64,000 nt of DNA from Calothrix parasitica NIES-267 (GCF_002368095.1 NZ_AP018227.1:2956598-3020597), one strand, 5' to 3'. Counted from the first letter of the stretch, positions 16,892 to 26,282 are shown. Translations and numbers: made by a program. Notes: a model not told the origin generated them from the sequence alone.

Positions 16892-18475
16892 GTGTTAACA
16901 AAACTTTTTGAATATTTTGCATCTTTTAATTTAGCGTCAACGAATATATCAGAGACAGCGAATAAATTTGTAAGCAGTATAACTACAAATTTAGGTCCAT
17001 CAATTGTTAATATAATTGTTGCTTTAGCGATTCTCTTGCTGGGTTTATTTTTCGCAGCAATTGTTGCAGTTAATGCTCGCAGTCTTTTAAAACGAATTCG
17101 ATTAGATGACCGTATTGCTGGTAAATTCAGAAGTAATTCAAATCAATTAGAAATATTTAAGCTAGAGAAGTGGATACCGATAGGGCTTTTCTCTATTATT
17201 TTCGGCATTAGTTTAATAGCTTGTTTGGAAACACTCAAGTTAAGGCAGTTTACTAAACCGATTAATGTTCTGCTGAAAAATATTAGTAGCTATCTACCTA
17301 ATTTATTAGGTGCAGCGATTTTATTATTTCTTGCTTGGCTAATTGCAAAAACAGTTAAATTTGCAGCCGCTCGCAGTTTGAATTTGTTACGAGTAGACGA
17401 GCTTGTAAATAGTCAAATAGGAGATTCTACTCAACAAAATCAGTTATCTTTGAGCAACGCAATTCCGAGAGCATTATACTGGTTTATTTTCCTATTTTTT
17501 CTACCAATTATTTTAGATGCATTAGGATTACAAAGTACTTTAGAACCAGTACAGAAATTGCTACAAGAATTTTTACTGTACTTACCGAATATATTAGGTG
17601 CGGTATTAATCGGTTTCTTCGGTTGGATTCTTGCCACAACTATACGCAATATTATCAGCAGTTTTTTAACCGCTGTGGGAGCTAACCAGTTAGGAACTAA
17701 ATTTGGTATGAGCGCGGCTGAAAAAGGTTCTTTATCATGGCTCGGAGGTACTTTTGCTTACGTTTTATTTCTGGTTATTACAGCAATTAGCGTTCTGACT
17801 AAACTTGATATCGCAGCAGTTTCCACACCTGCAATTAACATGTTTACTCAGATATTTACAGTTCTTCCTCAAATCATAACCGCTACAGTAATTATTTTTA
17901 TCGGTTATTTGGTTGGTAAATATGTTGGAGAATTAATCACGAATCTCTTAACCGGGATTAATTTTAATAATTTACCTTTTTGGCTTGGTTTACCAACTCA
18001 ATCATCCGAGTTACAAAACAATCCTGTAAATCAAACTCCATCAGAAATAATTGGAATTATGGCAAGAATTGGAATTATCTTATTTGCAACAGTCACGGCT
18101 TTAGATATTTTGAATTTGACTGCTTTAACAGCGATAGCGCAGGTAATAATTGTTATCTTTGGTAGTGTAATAGTGGGATTGTTAGTATTAGCAATAGGTT
18201 TATATTTCGCAAATTTAGCCTTCAACTTAATCATCACTTCAGGTCTTTCTCAAGCTCGAATTTTAGCGCAAACAGCACGCGTTACAATTATTGCTTTTGT
18301 TAGCACAATGGCATTACAACAAATAGGAATAGCAACAGATATTGTAAATTTAGCCTTTAGTCTTTCGCTCGGTGCAATTGCTGTTAGTATCGCTCTAGCT
18401 ATTGGTTTAGGAACCCGAGAAATTGCCGGACAATTGGTCAGAGAATGGTTAGGAAAGGTAACAGGTAATAGGTAA
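16892..18475 (+). CDS. TM-helix-repeat (mechanosensitive-channel-like) membrane protein
   Basis: A 527-residue polytopic inner-membrane protein with a GTG start (AAGGA sits 5 nt upstream at 16882-16886). It has several copies of a hydrophobic repeat of the type LPNxLGAxxxxxxGWxxAxxxR (about residues 140-165 and 230-255) plus further pairs of long helices. This is the conserved TM_helix repeat found in cyanobacterial small-conductance mechanosensitive-channel-like proteins, but the classical MscS beta-domain is not visible. It may be a channel or a channel accessory protein in osmotic adaptation. It opens a block of envelope genes that also contains two true MscS proteins. Confidence 0.8.
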   Translation: MLTKLFEYFASFNLASTNISETANKFVSSITTNLGPSIVNIIVALAILLLGLFFAAIVAVNARSLLKRIRLDDRIAGKFRSNSNQLEIFKLEKWIPIGLFSIIFGISLIACLETLKLRQFTKPINVLLKNISSYLPNLLGAAILLFLAWLIAKTVKFAAARSLNLLRVDELVNSQIGDSTQQNQLSLSNAIPRALYWFIFLFFLPIILDALGLQSTLEPVQKLLQEFLLYLPNILGAVLIGFFGWILATTIRNIISSFLTAVGANQLGTKFGMSAAEKGSLSWLGGTFAYVLFLVITAISVLTKLDIAAVSTPAINMFTQIFTVLPQIITATVIIFIGYLVGKYVGELITNLLTGINFNNLPFWLGLPTQSSELQNNPVNQTPSEIIGIMARIGIILFATVTALDILNLTALTAIAQVIIVIFGSVIVGLLVLAIGLYFANLAFNLIITSGLSQARILAQTARVTIIAFVSTMALQQIGIATDIVNLAFSLSLGAIAVSIALAIGLGTREIAGQLVREWLGKVTGNR

Positions 18476-18642
18476 TGGTTAAGAGGTAAGAGCTTAAAGG
18501 TCAAAGGTCAAAGGTCAAAGTTAATTTCTCCTTGTCCCCTTGTCTCCCCATCTCCCCATCTCCCCCTCTCCCCATCTCCCCCTCTCCCCATCTCCCCCTC
18601 TCCCCCCTCCTCTTCCGTATTAATAAATTAAATCAAAGATAA
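18476..18642. repeat. Low-complexity repeat spacer
   Basis: AGGTCAAAGGTCAAAGGTCAAAG heptamers (about 18495-18520) are followed by a pyrimidine tract of CTCCCCAT units (about 18541-18610). A CTTGTCCCCTTGTCTCCC segment at about 18534-18551 matches one of the repeat-like stretches inside nifJ (15160-15190). Confidence 0.7.
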
Positions 18643-19308
18643 ATGAAAACTATATTGTGGTTATTTTCTGCGTGGGTGCTTTATTCTTGTTTGGGTGTAT
18701 TTTTAAGTTTTGTTAATGTGCCTTGGTGGATTTTTGCTTTTTATGGAGTTTTAGCATTAGGTTGGTCTGCGGAGGCTGCTAGGTTTGTACTTGGAGTTGG
18801 TTTTTTTGGTTTCTGGTTTCGAGTTGTTTCTTGGTTAATAGCAGCAGCAGCAGTTTTAGGGTTTTTGGTTGGTATTTCCTACGGTTTAATCGCTGGTAAT
18901 TGGATTATCGGAGCATGGGTTGGTTTGGGAATGGGGACTTTGGCTGGGGTTAGCGTCATGATTAGCGCTTGGCTGACTTTTGATATTTTCTTTGCAGTTA
19001 AAAACCGTAAACAAGCTAAGCTATCTAATTTTGACAATCTTAATAGTAGAATCATCGCTGAAACAGTTTGGGTGACTTTTAAAGGAATTGGTTTAGCGGG
19101 AATTGCTGTATTAGGAAGCTATACGAGTGGTGTGTATGGTTTATCTACTGCTACGGTTTGGGCTTTGCTGATAGCTGGAGTGCTTTTCGTTGCTGCTTCT
19201 GCGCTTGAGCGTCGTTCGAGTAGATACAATACTTTTGTATTATTGTCAGTTGTCTTGGAAATAGGATTAGTCAGCGGATGCTTGATAGGTTTGTTGTTAC
19301 CGCGATAA
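18643..19308 (+). CDS. Polytopic membrane protein of unknown function
   Basis: A 221-residue integral membrane protein with about six hydrophobic segments (for example residues 3-22, 27-45, 62-85, 88-120, 145-190 and 200-218). It contains small-residue-rich helices such as GAWVGLGMGTLAGV. A soluble loop of about 25 residues separates the two halves. I do not recognise a family. It follows the TM-helix-repeat protein by 167 bp on the same strand and may be expressed with it. Confidence 0.65.
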   Translation: MKTILWLFSAWVLYSCLGVFLSFVNVPWWIFAFYGVLALGWSAEAARFVLGVGFFGFWFRVVSWLIAAAAVLGFLVGISYGLIAGNWIIGAWVGLGMGTLAGVSVMISAWLTFDIFFAVKNRKQAKLSNFDNLNSRIIAETVWVTFKGIGLAGIAVLGSYTSGVYGLSTATVWALLIAGVLFVAASALERRSSRYNTFVLLSVVLEIGLVSGCLIGLLLPR

Positions 19309-19864
19309 TCCTTTTTAAAAGAAAGATTTGAAAATATGCCAGTTACGATAGTGACATACAAGAATATCAGTCACAATTTCCAATACGATATATCTATATA
19401 CATGAGAGAGAAATCTTTCAACAACTTACTTAATCCGTTAAAAGGCGGTACAAAAAAAGTGAATACGGGCGATTAAACAGAAGCATCTTCTGTTTTGAAA
19501 CAGATAAATAAACGATACATTGTTCGGCAGCAAGTTTGGCAACAGCATAACTTAAACTTTCTATAAATACAATCGAAATAGAAAGTCTACAGCCAATAAT
19601 TTTTAACCAAACCCATAGCAAAAATCATTCTATAGACTTAGTTTGTGGTTCAAACTACAACTAAAAAATCAAAGTCTATATGCATTGATTCGCTAAATAA
19701 ATGATTACAAAGGTTCGCATTTGTATAGCGAGACTATTGCAATTGTGGTACGAAACTTTTTCTAACTCAAATAAAGGTCTGTCTACAAACAACCTCACCC
19801 CCTTCCCCTCTCCTTATTAAGTAGAGGGGTGAAAACAAAAACTATTTTATCAAGGATAATAATC
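19309..19864. promoter_or_regulatory. Long upstream region of first OM beta-barrel gene
   Basis: No gene is supported in this 556-bp gap. About 420 bp before the start codon it contains GGCGGTACAAAAAAAGTGAA (19444-19463) followed by AGAAGCATCTTCTGTTTTGA, which closely resembles a segment at about 24361-24416 upstream of the second beta-barrel gene. A degenerate CCTCTCCTTATTAAG palindrome lies at about 19805-19829. A long 5' untranslated region is possible but not proven. Confidence 0.45.
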
Positions 19865-20326
19865 ATGAAATTCTCCATTGCTTCCTTAATCTCCATTGGT
19901 TTCGCTTGTACCGTTGCAGTTACCGCACCTATGAGTGTTTTCGCACAAGAAAAACCCCTCAACTACTTTGGTGTCGGTGCTTCTAATCGTGGTGCAGCAT
20001 TGGAAAGCAAACTTTCACTAAACGAACGTTTTTCAGTACGTCCGAAAGCAACAGGTAAACTGTTTGAAGAAGGCGACCGTCATGCCACAATATATGTACC
20101 CGTAACCTACGATTTCGGTCAAACATCTGGTGGATTGCGTCCGTTTATTGGTGCTGGTGCTGGTGTAACTACTCAGGATAGACAGTTTGGTGGTGTTTTA
20201 ACTACTGGTGCTGACTATCGTATCAACAAGCGTTTGACAGCAGTAGGTAGCGTTAACCTTGGATTATTTGAAGATAATAGAGACTTCACCGCAGTTTTAG
20301 GTATAGCTACAAACTTTAATCAGTAA
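19865..20326 (+). CDS. Outer-membrane beta-barrel protein
   Basis: A small exported beta-barrel protein of 153 residues from ATG 19865. The open frame extends to 19829, but the internal Met is chosen because it opens a clean signal peptide (MKFSIASLISIGFACTVAV, cleavage after about VFA at residue 27) and has AAGGA at 19852-19856. The mature part alternates hydrophobic and polar residues (YFGVGASNRGAALES, VPVTYDFGQTSG, PFIGAGAGVTTQD, LTTGADYRINKRLTAVGSV) and ends in a short aromatic C-terminus. This fits an 8-stranded OmpA/OmpW-like barrel. It precedes an MscS channel gene and has a paralogue at 24748-25308. Confidence 0.75.
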   Translation: MKFSIASLISIGFACTVAVTAPMSVFAQEKPLNYFGVGASNRGAALESKLSLNERFSVRPKATGKLFEEGDRHATIYVPVTYDFGQTSGGLRPFIGAGAGVTTQDRQFGGVLTTGADYRINKRLTAVGSVNLGLFEDNRDFTAVLGIATNFNQ

Positions 20327-20505
20327 TTGAATGGGTAAGGGGTAATGGGTAAATAAGAAGATGAAATTATCTTACAGTAACAATTAAAGCTGAACTCATT
20401 ACTCATTACTCGCTATTCCTAATTATTCTAAAACTTGTTGTAACGAACACTGGCGAACTCAAAATTATTCAACTATATTGTTGAAACTGTAATTTATCAT
20501 CTGAA

Positions 20506-22293
20506 ATGAAAAGTTTTCGGTTATCGCAAAAAATAAAGTTAAATCCTTTCTTAAGAAGATTTATTTATTTTGTTGCATCTATTATTCTGTGTTTCTTACT
20601 TACTATTGCTCCTTTTTCAGCAACTGATGCTCAAACACCGACTCCCACACCTACACAAACCCCTGCTACCGCTTCAAATAATAAAGGTGCAGTTGTAGAA
20701 TTAGGAGGAGAAGAGCTTTTTAAAATTCGTGCTGGAGTGGGAGCATTTACTGCTGAAGAACGTGCTACAGCGGTCAACAATCGTATTGTTAAACTTGGGG
20801 ATGACCCCAGTATTAAAGTAGAAACAATTAGAATCGAAGATAAACCTTTAACTACTAATTTAACTGTAGATAATCGGGTACTGTTAACTATAACAGATGC
20901 AGATGCTCGTGCTGCCGATTTATCTCGACAAGAGTTAGCGAGAAACTATCAAGAGAAGATTCGGAAAGCAATCACTCAATATCGCATCGAACGCACTCCG
21001 GATTATATTCGTCAAGCAATATTTAATAGCGTTATTGCAACTGTTCTTTTAATTGGAACATTAATATTATTTGCAATTATATTTCCTTGGTGTTATGGGA
21101 AAGTCAGGAATTTACAGGGTACGCGAATTCCAGCAATCAGAATTCAAAATTTTGAACTCTTACCTGCAACTAGAATTTCTCGGTTATTAATTGCTTTACT
21201 CAAGTTGATTCGGTTTGCTTTAACTTTGAGCGTACTTGCAATTTATGTACCTTTAGTAATGAGTTTCTTCCCTTTGACTAGACAAATTAGTTTAAGGGTA
21301 TATAGATATTTTTTACAAGCAGCAGAAAATTCTTGGGAAGCATTTCTGAGTTATTTACCGAATCTGTTTGCTCTTGCTATTATTCTCTTTATTACTTACT
21401 ACTTAATCAAGTTCACCAGAAATCTATTTACTTCTCTGGGTAATGGGAATCTAACGATTCAAGGTTTTTACCAAGAATGGGCGGAACCGACCTTTAAATT
21501 ATCGGTATTTTTAATTGTAATTCTAGCAGCAGTAATTGCTTTTCCTTATTTACCGGGATTTGGTTCTCCCGCATTTCAAGGAATATCTCTGTTTTTAGGT
21601 TTGCTCGTATCTTTGGGTTCTAGTGTAGTAGTAGCAAATGTTGTCGCTGGGGTTATTTTAATTTACACTCGTGCTTTTCAGATTGGAGATAGAATAAAAA
21701 TTGGTGACGCGATTGGAGATGTTGTAGAAAAAACTTTATTCGTAACTCGCATTCGCACCGTAAAAAACGTGATGATTACCCTTCCAAATACTAGCGTTTT
21801 TACCAATCAAATTATTAACTATACCGCAGCCGAACTAGACCCTGACCAAGCTCCATTAATTCTACATACCACGATAACTTTAGGTTATGATGTCCCCTGG
21901 AGAAAAGTGCATCAGGTATTAATAGATGCTGCAAAATCGACAACACATTTACTTTCCGAACCAGAACCTTTTGTACTGCAAACTAGTTTAGATGACTTTT
22001 ATGTAAGTTACGAATTAAATGCTTTTACTCACAATCCGACTATCATGGCTCGCATTTATTCGGAGTTGCATCAAAATCTTCAAGATAAATGTAATGAAGC
22101 AGGAATAGAAATTCTTTCACCGCATTATTCAGCGGTAAGAGACGGTAGTCAAATAACAATTCCCGAAGACTATCTTCCCAAAAATTATACGACACCCGGT
22201 TGGGGAATATTTCCGCAAGAAACCATACTTGGTTTATTGAATAATAAGTCTCATAATTCAAATCAAAATCAATCTAAAGAAGGTAAAGAATAG
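20506..22293 (+). CDS. MscS-family mechanosensitive ion channel (large)
   Basis: A 595-residue MscS-type channel of the inner membrane that releases solutes on hypo-osmotic shock. It has an N-terminal hydrophobic export segment (about 16-45), a periplasmic domain (about 50-165) and several TM helices (about 173-205, 225-258 and 288-308). The MscS core starts at about 335 with pore helix GISLFLGLLVSLGSSVVVANVVAGVIL, then the beta-domain motif FQIGDRIKIGDAIGDVVEKT and VTLPNTSVFTNQIINY-like sequence. The Asn/Gln-rich end (NNKSHNSNQNQ) is low-complexity. It lies 180 bp downstream of the first beta-barrel gene. Confidence 0.9.
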   Translation: MKSFRLSQKIKLNPFLRRFIYFVASIILCFLLTIAPFSATDAQTPTPTPTQTPATASNNKGAVVELGGEELFKIRAGVGAFTAEERATAVNNRIVKLGDDPSIKVETIRIEDKPLTTNLTVDNRVLLTITDADARAADLSRQELARNYQEKIRKAITQYRIERTPDYIRQAIFNSVIATVLLIGTLILFAIIFPWCYGKVRNLQGTRIPAIRIQNFELLPATRISRLLIALLKLIRFALTLSVLAIYVPLVMSFFPLTRQISLRVYRYFLQAAENSWEAFLSYLPNLFALAIILFITYYLIKFTRNLFTSLGNGNLTIQGFYQEWAEPTFKLSVFLIVILAAVIAFPYLPGFGSPAFQGISLFLGLLVSLGSSVVVANVVAGVILIYTRAFQIGDRIKIGDAIGDVVEKTLFVTRIRTVKNVMITLPNTSVFTNQIINYTAAELDPDQAPLILHTTITLGYDVPWRKVHQVLIDAAKSTTHLLSEPEPFVLQTSLDDFYVSYELNAFTHNPTIMARIYSELHQNLQDKCNEAGIEILSPHYSAVRDGSQITIPEDYLPKNYTTPGWGIFPQETILGLLNNKSHNSNQNQSKEGKE

Positions 22294-22308
22294 ATTTTGA
22301 TTCATGAT

Positions 22309-22445
22309 TTGTAGGGTGTGTTATCGCCGTACTGGTAACGCACCATCTTTATATTTTCGGCTGGTTACTGTAGCGCTTTTCGGTTGAGTGAAATACACTT
22401 TGACAGACCTCACCCCAGCCCCTCTCCTTATTAAGGAGAGGGGTG
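22309..22445. repeat. TGTAGGGTG and CTCTCCTTATTAAGGAGAG dispersed repeats
   Basis: A GTAGGGTGTGTTATCGCCG...GGTAACGCACCAT inverted pair (22310-22345) is followed by a perfect CCCCTCTCCTTATTAAGGAGAGGGG palindrome (22419-22443). Copies of the second element are at about 35168-35192, 40898-40925, 44688-44714 and 44803-44828, with an interrupted copy at 57716-57893. Confidence 0.8.
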
Positions 22446-22483
22446 TATTCTATCCAACTTAAAACTGCTATATAGTTGAAAAA

Positions 22484-23023
22484 ATGACAATAGAACATAA
22501 AGCTTTTATCTTTAACTACGATGCTTTTATCAAAGAATTAGCAGATATTTTAGAAAATGCTCTTGCAAAAAATGAAAGTTGTGAATTACTAATTTTTATT
22601 GAAAATAACCTATCTTACTTAAAACATCCTGACGAAGGAAGAACTTTAGATTTTTCTTGGAAAGAAATCATAGAGACAGGAGATGTAGATGAATACGCTG
22701 ATATTGCAATGACTAAATACTATAACCCCGACGATGATATTGGCATGGGCTATGATTGGATGCAACTTGATGATTTACTTTTACAAGAACTCAATATAGA
22801 AATATCTCCATTGTTAGGTACAGTATTTAGTTCGTCAGAACATTATTTTAATCCAGGAAAACAAGGTTCTTATTTTCAATCTCCAGAAAAGGTAAGACAA
22901 AATTTTGAGTTGCTTAATTCATTATCAAATGAAAAATTGCATAAATCATCTGATATAGATATTCTAAAAAACATGCTTTTGGATGCTTTAGTTTTACAGA
23001 AAGGACTTTATATTACATTTTGA
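22484..23023 (+). CDS. Hypothetical acidic protein
   Basis: A 179-residue acidic soluble protein, not recognised. It has an Asp/Tyr-rich middle (YYNPDDDIGMGYDWMQLDDLL) and amphipathic helices at both ends. No signal peptide or membrane segment is present. It lies between two MscS genes on the same strand, which may be chance. An AT-rich leader without a clear Shine-Dalgarno precedes the ATG. Confidence 0.65.
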   Translation: MTIEHKAFIFNYDAFIKELADILENALAKNESCELLIFIENNLSYLKHPDEGRTLDFSWKEIIETGDVDEYADIAMTKYYNPDDDIGMGYDWMQLDDLLLQELNIEISPLLGTVFSSSEHYFNPGKQGSYFQSPEKVRQNFELLNSLSNEKLHKSSDIDILKNMLLDALVLQKGLYITF

Positions 23024-23048
23024 CTGGTTTATTTTCTTCTAAACGTCG

Positions 23049-23079
23049 GGAGACGTAGCACTGCTACGTCTCTACATTG
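23049..23079. repeat. GAGACGTAGCA palindromic repeat
   Basis: GGGAGACGTAGCACTGCTACGTCTC forms a near-perfect hairpin. Similar palindromes are inside nifJ (14316-14347) and at about 40070-40097. Confidence 0.75.
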
Positions 23080-23162
23080 CGTCGGTAAAAAACAAATCAG
23101 TCTGAATTAATAAAACTAACTATTACGATTACATTGCATTTACCTTTATTCCTAACTAAATA

Positions 23163-24095
23163 ATGACTAATTCACTTACAAATATTCAACGTTGGCTTTC
23201 CGACCCTACTATTACGAAATTAATTGAAGTTGCTATCGGAATGGTAATTATTGCGATAGTTTTTCGGTTTATAAGTAAATCTTTACCACGCTATATTCAA
23301 GATTCCGATACTCGTTACCGGACTCGTAAAGCAATTAATTTTATTGGATACATAATAATGTTGCTATTCGCATTATTTGTATTTAACGACCGTTTAGGAC
23401 AATTTACCGTTATCTTTGGTGTAGTTGGTGCTGGTATCGCTTTTGCATTACAGGAAGTCATCGGTAGTTTTGCTGGTTGGGTAGCTATTTCTTTGGGTCA
23501 GTTTTATAAACCGGGGGATAGGGTACAATTAGGCGGTATTATGGGCGATGTAATTGATATCAGCATTTTACGAACTACTTTGATGGAATGTGGTGACTGG
23601 GTAAAAGCTGATTTATATAACGGTCGTATTGTCAGAATTGCTAATAGTTTTGTATTCAAAGAACCCGTATATAATTATTCGGCTGATTTTGCTTTTTTGT
23701 GGGATGAAATTACTGTTCCTGTTAAGTATGGTAGCCAACATAAGTTAGCTAAAGAAATTTTAGAGCAAGTCGCTTTAGAAGTGACTGGGGAATATATTCC
23801 TCTTGCAAAAAAACAATGGCATAAAATGACCAATAAATACCTAATTGAAGATGCCAGAATAGAACCTATAGTTACTTTAATCGCTAACGACAATTGGATG
23901 CAATTTACAATCCGCTATCCGGTAAGTTACAAACAGCGTCGCATCAAGAAAGACCAGTTATTTACTCGTATTTTAGATGAGTTTGAAAATACCAACGGAA
24001 AGGTAATGTTTGCTTCCGCTACTTTTGAGCTTGTTGAAGCTCCTACTATTAACGTGAGATTAAGCGATAAGAACAATAATTTGAATCGTTCGTAG
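23163..24095 (+). CDS. MscS-family mechanosensitive ion channel (compact)
   Basis: A 310-residue small MscS channel. Two N-terminal TM helices (about 17-38 and 58-76) precede the pore-lining helix (about 84-112, with FGVVGAGIAFALQEVIGSFAGW). The beta-domain follows with YKPGDRVQLGGIMGDVIDI and VRIANSFVFKEPVYNY, and a C-terminal alpha/beta domain ends in a polar tail. The Gly/Ala pattern of the pore helix is typical of the family. It is the third channel-like protein within 7 kb and has about half the length of the 20506-22293 channel, so the two are not simple duplicates. It stands upstream of the second beta-barrel gene. Confidence 0.9.
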   Translation: MTNSLTNIQRWLSDPTITKLIEVAIGMVIIAIVFRFISKSLPRYIQDSDTRYRTRKAINFIGYIIMLLFALFVFNDRLGQFTVIFGVVGAGIAFALQEVIGSFAGWVAISLGQFYKPGDRVQLGGIMGDVIDISILRTTLMECGDWVKADLYNGRIVRIANSFVFKEPVYNYSADFAFLWDEITVPVKYGSQHKLAKEILEQVALEVTGEYIPLAKKQWHKMTNKYLIEDARIEPIVTLIANDNWMQFTIRYPVSYKQRRIKKDQLFTRILDEFENTNGKVMFASATFELVEAPTINVRLSDKNNNLNRS

Positions 24096-24747
24096 TCGCG
24101 CTCATAGCGCCAATAATTTATATAGCACAACGCGAAGCTTAAAGGTCAAGGGTTTAATAGTTATAGGTTTGAAGCTCTTGTTGAGGTTACTGATGTATTA
24201 AATAAAGTCTTTCCCGCTACACAATACAGACTTGTAAAAAGGTCGCAATCGTCGTAACAGATGACACCGGTAAATCTGGCACATAAGAAATAACACGGCT
24301 TTTGAATTAATCTATTATTTAAATATAGAGAGCAATCTCGAAGATTAATTCCCCCGTAGGAGGCGGTTAAAAAGTGAAACACAGATAGTATCGGTAGAAG
24401 ATAATTCTTCTTTTGATATGACTATATTGGCAATATTTGCGAGCAGTAATCGAAACCAAATATTGTTTAAAAAACTAAGCTTGTGTTTCGCCATTCCGGA
24501 TTTAATTTAATAGCTGGAAATTAATAAATAATTGTGACAAAACCAATAACAAATTAAAGCGAGTAATTGCTTGCGGTCAGAATTAATTTTAATTCTGACA
24601 GAAAAGTGATTGGCTTAACAATAAATAAGCTGAAAAATATCGCATCCTTGCAATATAGACGAAGATTCTATTTGTAAATGCAATCAAATCAGCTTGCAAA
24701 AAAAATTTCAAAAAAACAACAAAAATACAATTAATAGGACTAAAAAC
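24096..24747. promoter_or_regulatory. Long upstream region of second OM beta-barrel gene
   Basis: No gene is supported in this 652-bp gap. It contains a TTCGTAGTCGCGCTCATAGCGCC repeat just after the previous stop (about 24089-24112). A GGCGGTTAAAAAGTGAAACA segment followed by AGAAGATAATTCTTCTTTTGA lies at about 24361-24416 and resembles the segment upstream of the first barrel gene (19444-19497). A 24-bp perfect palindrome GTCAGAATTAA-TT-TTAATTCTGAC occupies 24576-24599. Confidence 0.45.
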
Positions 24748-25308
24748 ATGAAATTCGCTATCTCTTCTGTAATCTCTTTGGCTGTAGCTTTCTCTGCTGT
24801 AATCGGAATTTCTTCAAGTGCTGTTGCTGGAGAAGCTTCTAATTTATCTATTAACAACAAGTCTCAAAAAGTATCTCAGATTTTCGGTTCTAGAGAATCA
24901 AAGCGTCCTGGTGATAACTATGTTGGTTTAGGAACAGTTATCGGAGGAGACACCGATTTTATAGATGCTGCAATTATCAGTAAAGTAAAGGTCTTAAACT
25001 TGGATTCATCAAAAAGTCTATCCGTAAGACCTTCCGCAGTTTTCAGCAACGGTGACTTAGATGTACGTATTCCAGCAACTATTGATATCACTCGGGTAAA
25101 CAGAGATTTGGGTGAATTGAACGGTAGAATGACTCCCTTTGCTGGTGGTGGAGTTGCTATTGATTCTGATGGTGATGCAGATTTAATGTTGACTGCTGGA
25201 ATGGATGTTCAGTTAACTCCTAGAATCACTGGAACAGCAGCAGCAAACGTTCTTTTCTTAGGTGATACAGAATTTGATGCAACTATTGGTGTTGGTTACA
25301 ACTTTTAA
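24748..25308 (+). CDS. Outer-membrane beta-barrel protein
   Basis: An exported beta-barrel of 186 residues from ATG 24748. The open frame reaches back to 24694, but the internal Met starts a typical signal peptide (MKFAISSVISLAVAFSAVIG, cleavage near AVAG at residue 28), parallel to the MKFSIASLIS start of the 19865 paralogue. The mature protein shows alternating strands (YVGLGTVIGGDTDF, SLSVRPSAVFSNGDLDVRIPATID, TPFAGGGVAIDSDGDADLMLTAGMDVQL) and a C-terminal aromatic residue (VGYNF), the classical barrel insertion signal. It probably forms a small pore or structural barrel in the outer membrane. A strong hairpin terminator follows at 25338. Confidence 0.75.
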   Translation: MKFAISSVISLAVAFSAVIGISSSAVAGEASNLSINNKSQKVSQIFGSRESKRPGDNYVGLGTVIGGDTDFIDAAIISKVKVLNLDSSKSLSVRPSAVFSNGDLDVRIPATIDITRVNRDLGELNGRMTPFAGGGVAIDSDGDADLMLTAGMDVQLTPRITGTAAANVLFLGDTEFDATIGVGYNF

Positions 25309-25337
25309 TAGTTTGTAATTGAAACTTCAGAACAAAT

Positions 25338-25366
25338 AAACCCGGTTTTTCAAAAAAACCGGGTTT
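25338..25366 (+). terminator. Intrinsic-terminator-like hairpin
   Basis: AAACCCGGTTTTT-caa-AAAAACCGGGTTT is a 13-bp perfect stem 30 bp after the beta-barrel stop. The same AAACCCGGTTTT palindrome recurs at 41828-41860 and 46469-46501, so it is also a dispersed repeat. Confidence 0.75.
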
Positions 25367-25510
25367 ATAGATTTCGGTACAAATACTATTAAATAATAAT
25401 TATTCAAAGTGTTTGGTTGTAACCTAGCGCTTCAAAATAAATAACGTATATTCTAAAAGATTCGAGTACCTAATGATGGTATTTCTTAACTAGAATTTTG
25501 CGAGTAATAA

Positions 25511-26143
25511 ATGAACGAGAATAATATTCCATCCGACAACTTTGGTGAGAAACTAGATAGTCATCTAACACCAGTTGATTCCAACAGAGAATTAGTTTCC
25601 GTGACAGAGACTCGTGAAATACCCGATTATTCTCAACAGCATATTGATGAGTTACACAAAAAAATAGCTGAACTAAAAACTGCTTCCGAAAAAAGTAGTA
25701 AAAAGTATGAAAGAATTATCGGTAGATTAAGATTTCGTTTAAGCTTGCTCTCATCTTTTTGGTTTATCACAGTTTTATTACTCAGCGGTGTCTTTGGTTG
25801 GTTTGGTTCTCGCTGGTATAATCAATTGCAATTACAGAAACAATTAGCAACTTTTTCACCAGAAAAAGTACAGGAAATCGATAAAATTAGAACTGAAATT
25901 AGACAATTTAGTCAAACGATAATTCCTCAACTGCAAACGGAAATTAAAGCGAATCAGGAACAAATTACTAAACTAGATGCCAAAATTGATAAAAATCAAA
26001 AATCTACGTCGGTTTTGGTGAAAACAATACAAGACTTGCTTAACCCAGAAGCAACCGAGACAACAGTAGAAAATCAGTCATCATCTACAGAAGTATCTCC
26101 AACACCTTCACCTACAGCTACAACTATAAATCCTAATAACTGA
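25511..26143 (+). CDS. Single-pass membrane protein with coiled coils
   Basis: A 210-residue protein, function unknown. It has a polar N-terminus with a coiled coil (about 42-72), one transmembrane segment (about 82-102, SFWFITVLLLSGVFGWFGS), a second coiled coil (about 113-165) and a Thr/Ser/Pro-rich C-terminal tail (STEVSPTPSPTATTINPNN) that looks disordered and may sit outside the inner membrane. It could be a scaffold or envelope-spanning protein. It closes the block of channel and barrel genes and is followed by a hairpin terminator. Confidence 0.65.
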   Translation: MNENNIPSDNFGEKLDSHLTPVDSNRELVSVTETREIPDYSQQHIDELHKKIAELKTASEKSSKKYERIIGRLRFRLSLLSSFWFITVLLLSGVFGWFGSRWYNQLQLQKQLATFSPEKVQEIDKIRTEIRQFSQTIIPQLQTEIKANQEQITKLDAKIDKNQKSTSVLVKTIQDLLNPEATETTVENQSSSTEVSPTPSPTATTINPNN

Positions 26144-26161
26144 AATCAAATTTACTCTATT

Positions 26162-26202
26162 AGAGACCCGTTATCTTGAAGATACTGGGTCTCTTGATTT
26201 TG
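26162..26202 (+). terminator. Intrinsic terminator
   Basis: AGAGACCC (26162-26169) pairs with GGGTCTCT (26187-26194), with an inner TATC/GATA stem, and TGATTTTG follows. It lies 18 bp after the stop of the coiled-coil membrane protein. Confidence 0.7.
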
Positions 26203-26282
26203 TAAGGATTACAACTATAGATGGAAGGGAACCCAGTGTAAATGTAATACACTCGTCGAGAAACACTGTATTACTAATTTTC

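Noticed and set aside
18534-18610. CRISPR-like array in CTCCCCAT repeats
   Set aside because: The units are contiguous 8-bp low-complexity repeats without unique spacers; the same holds for 48671-48715.
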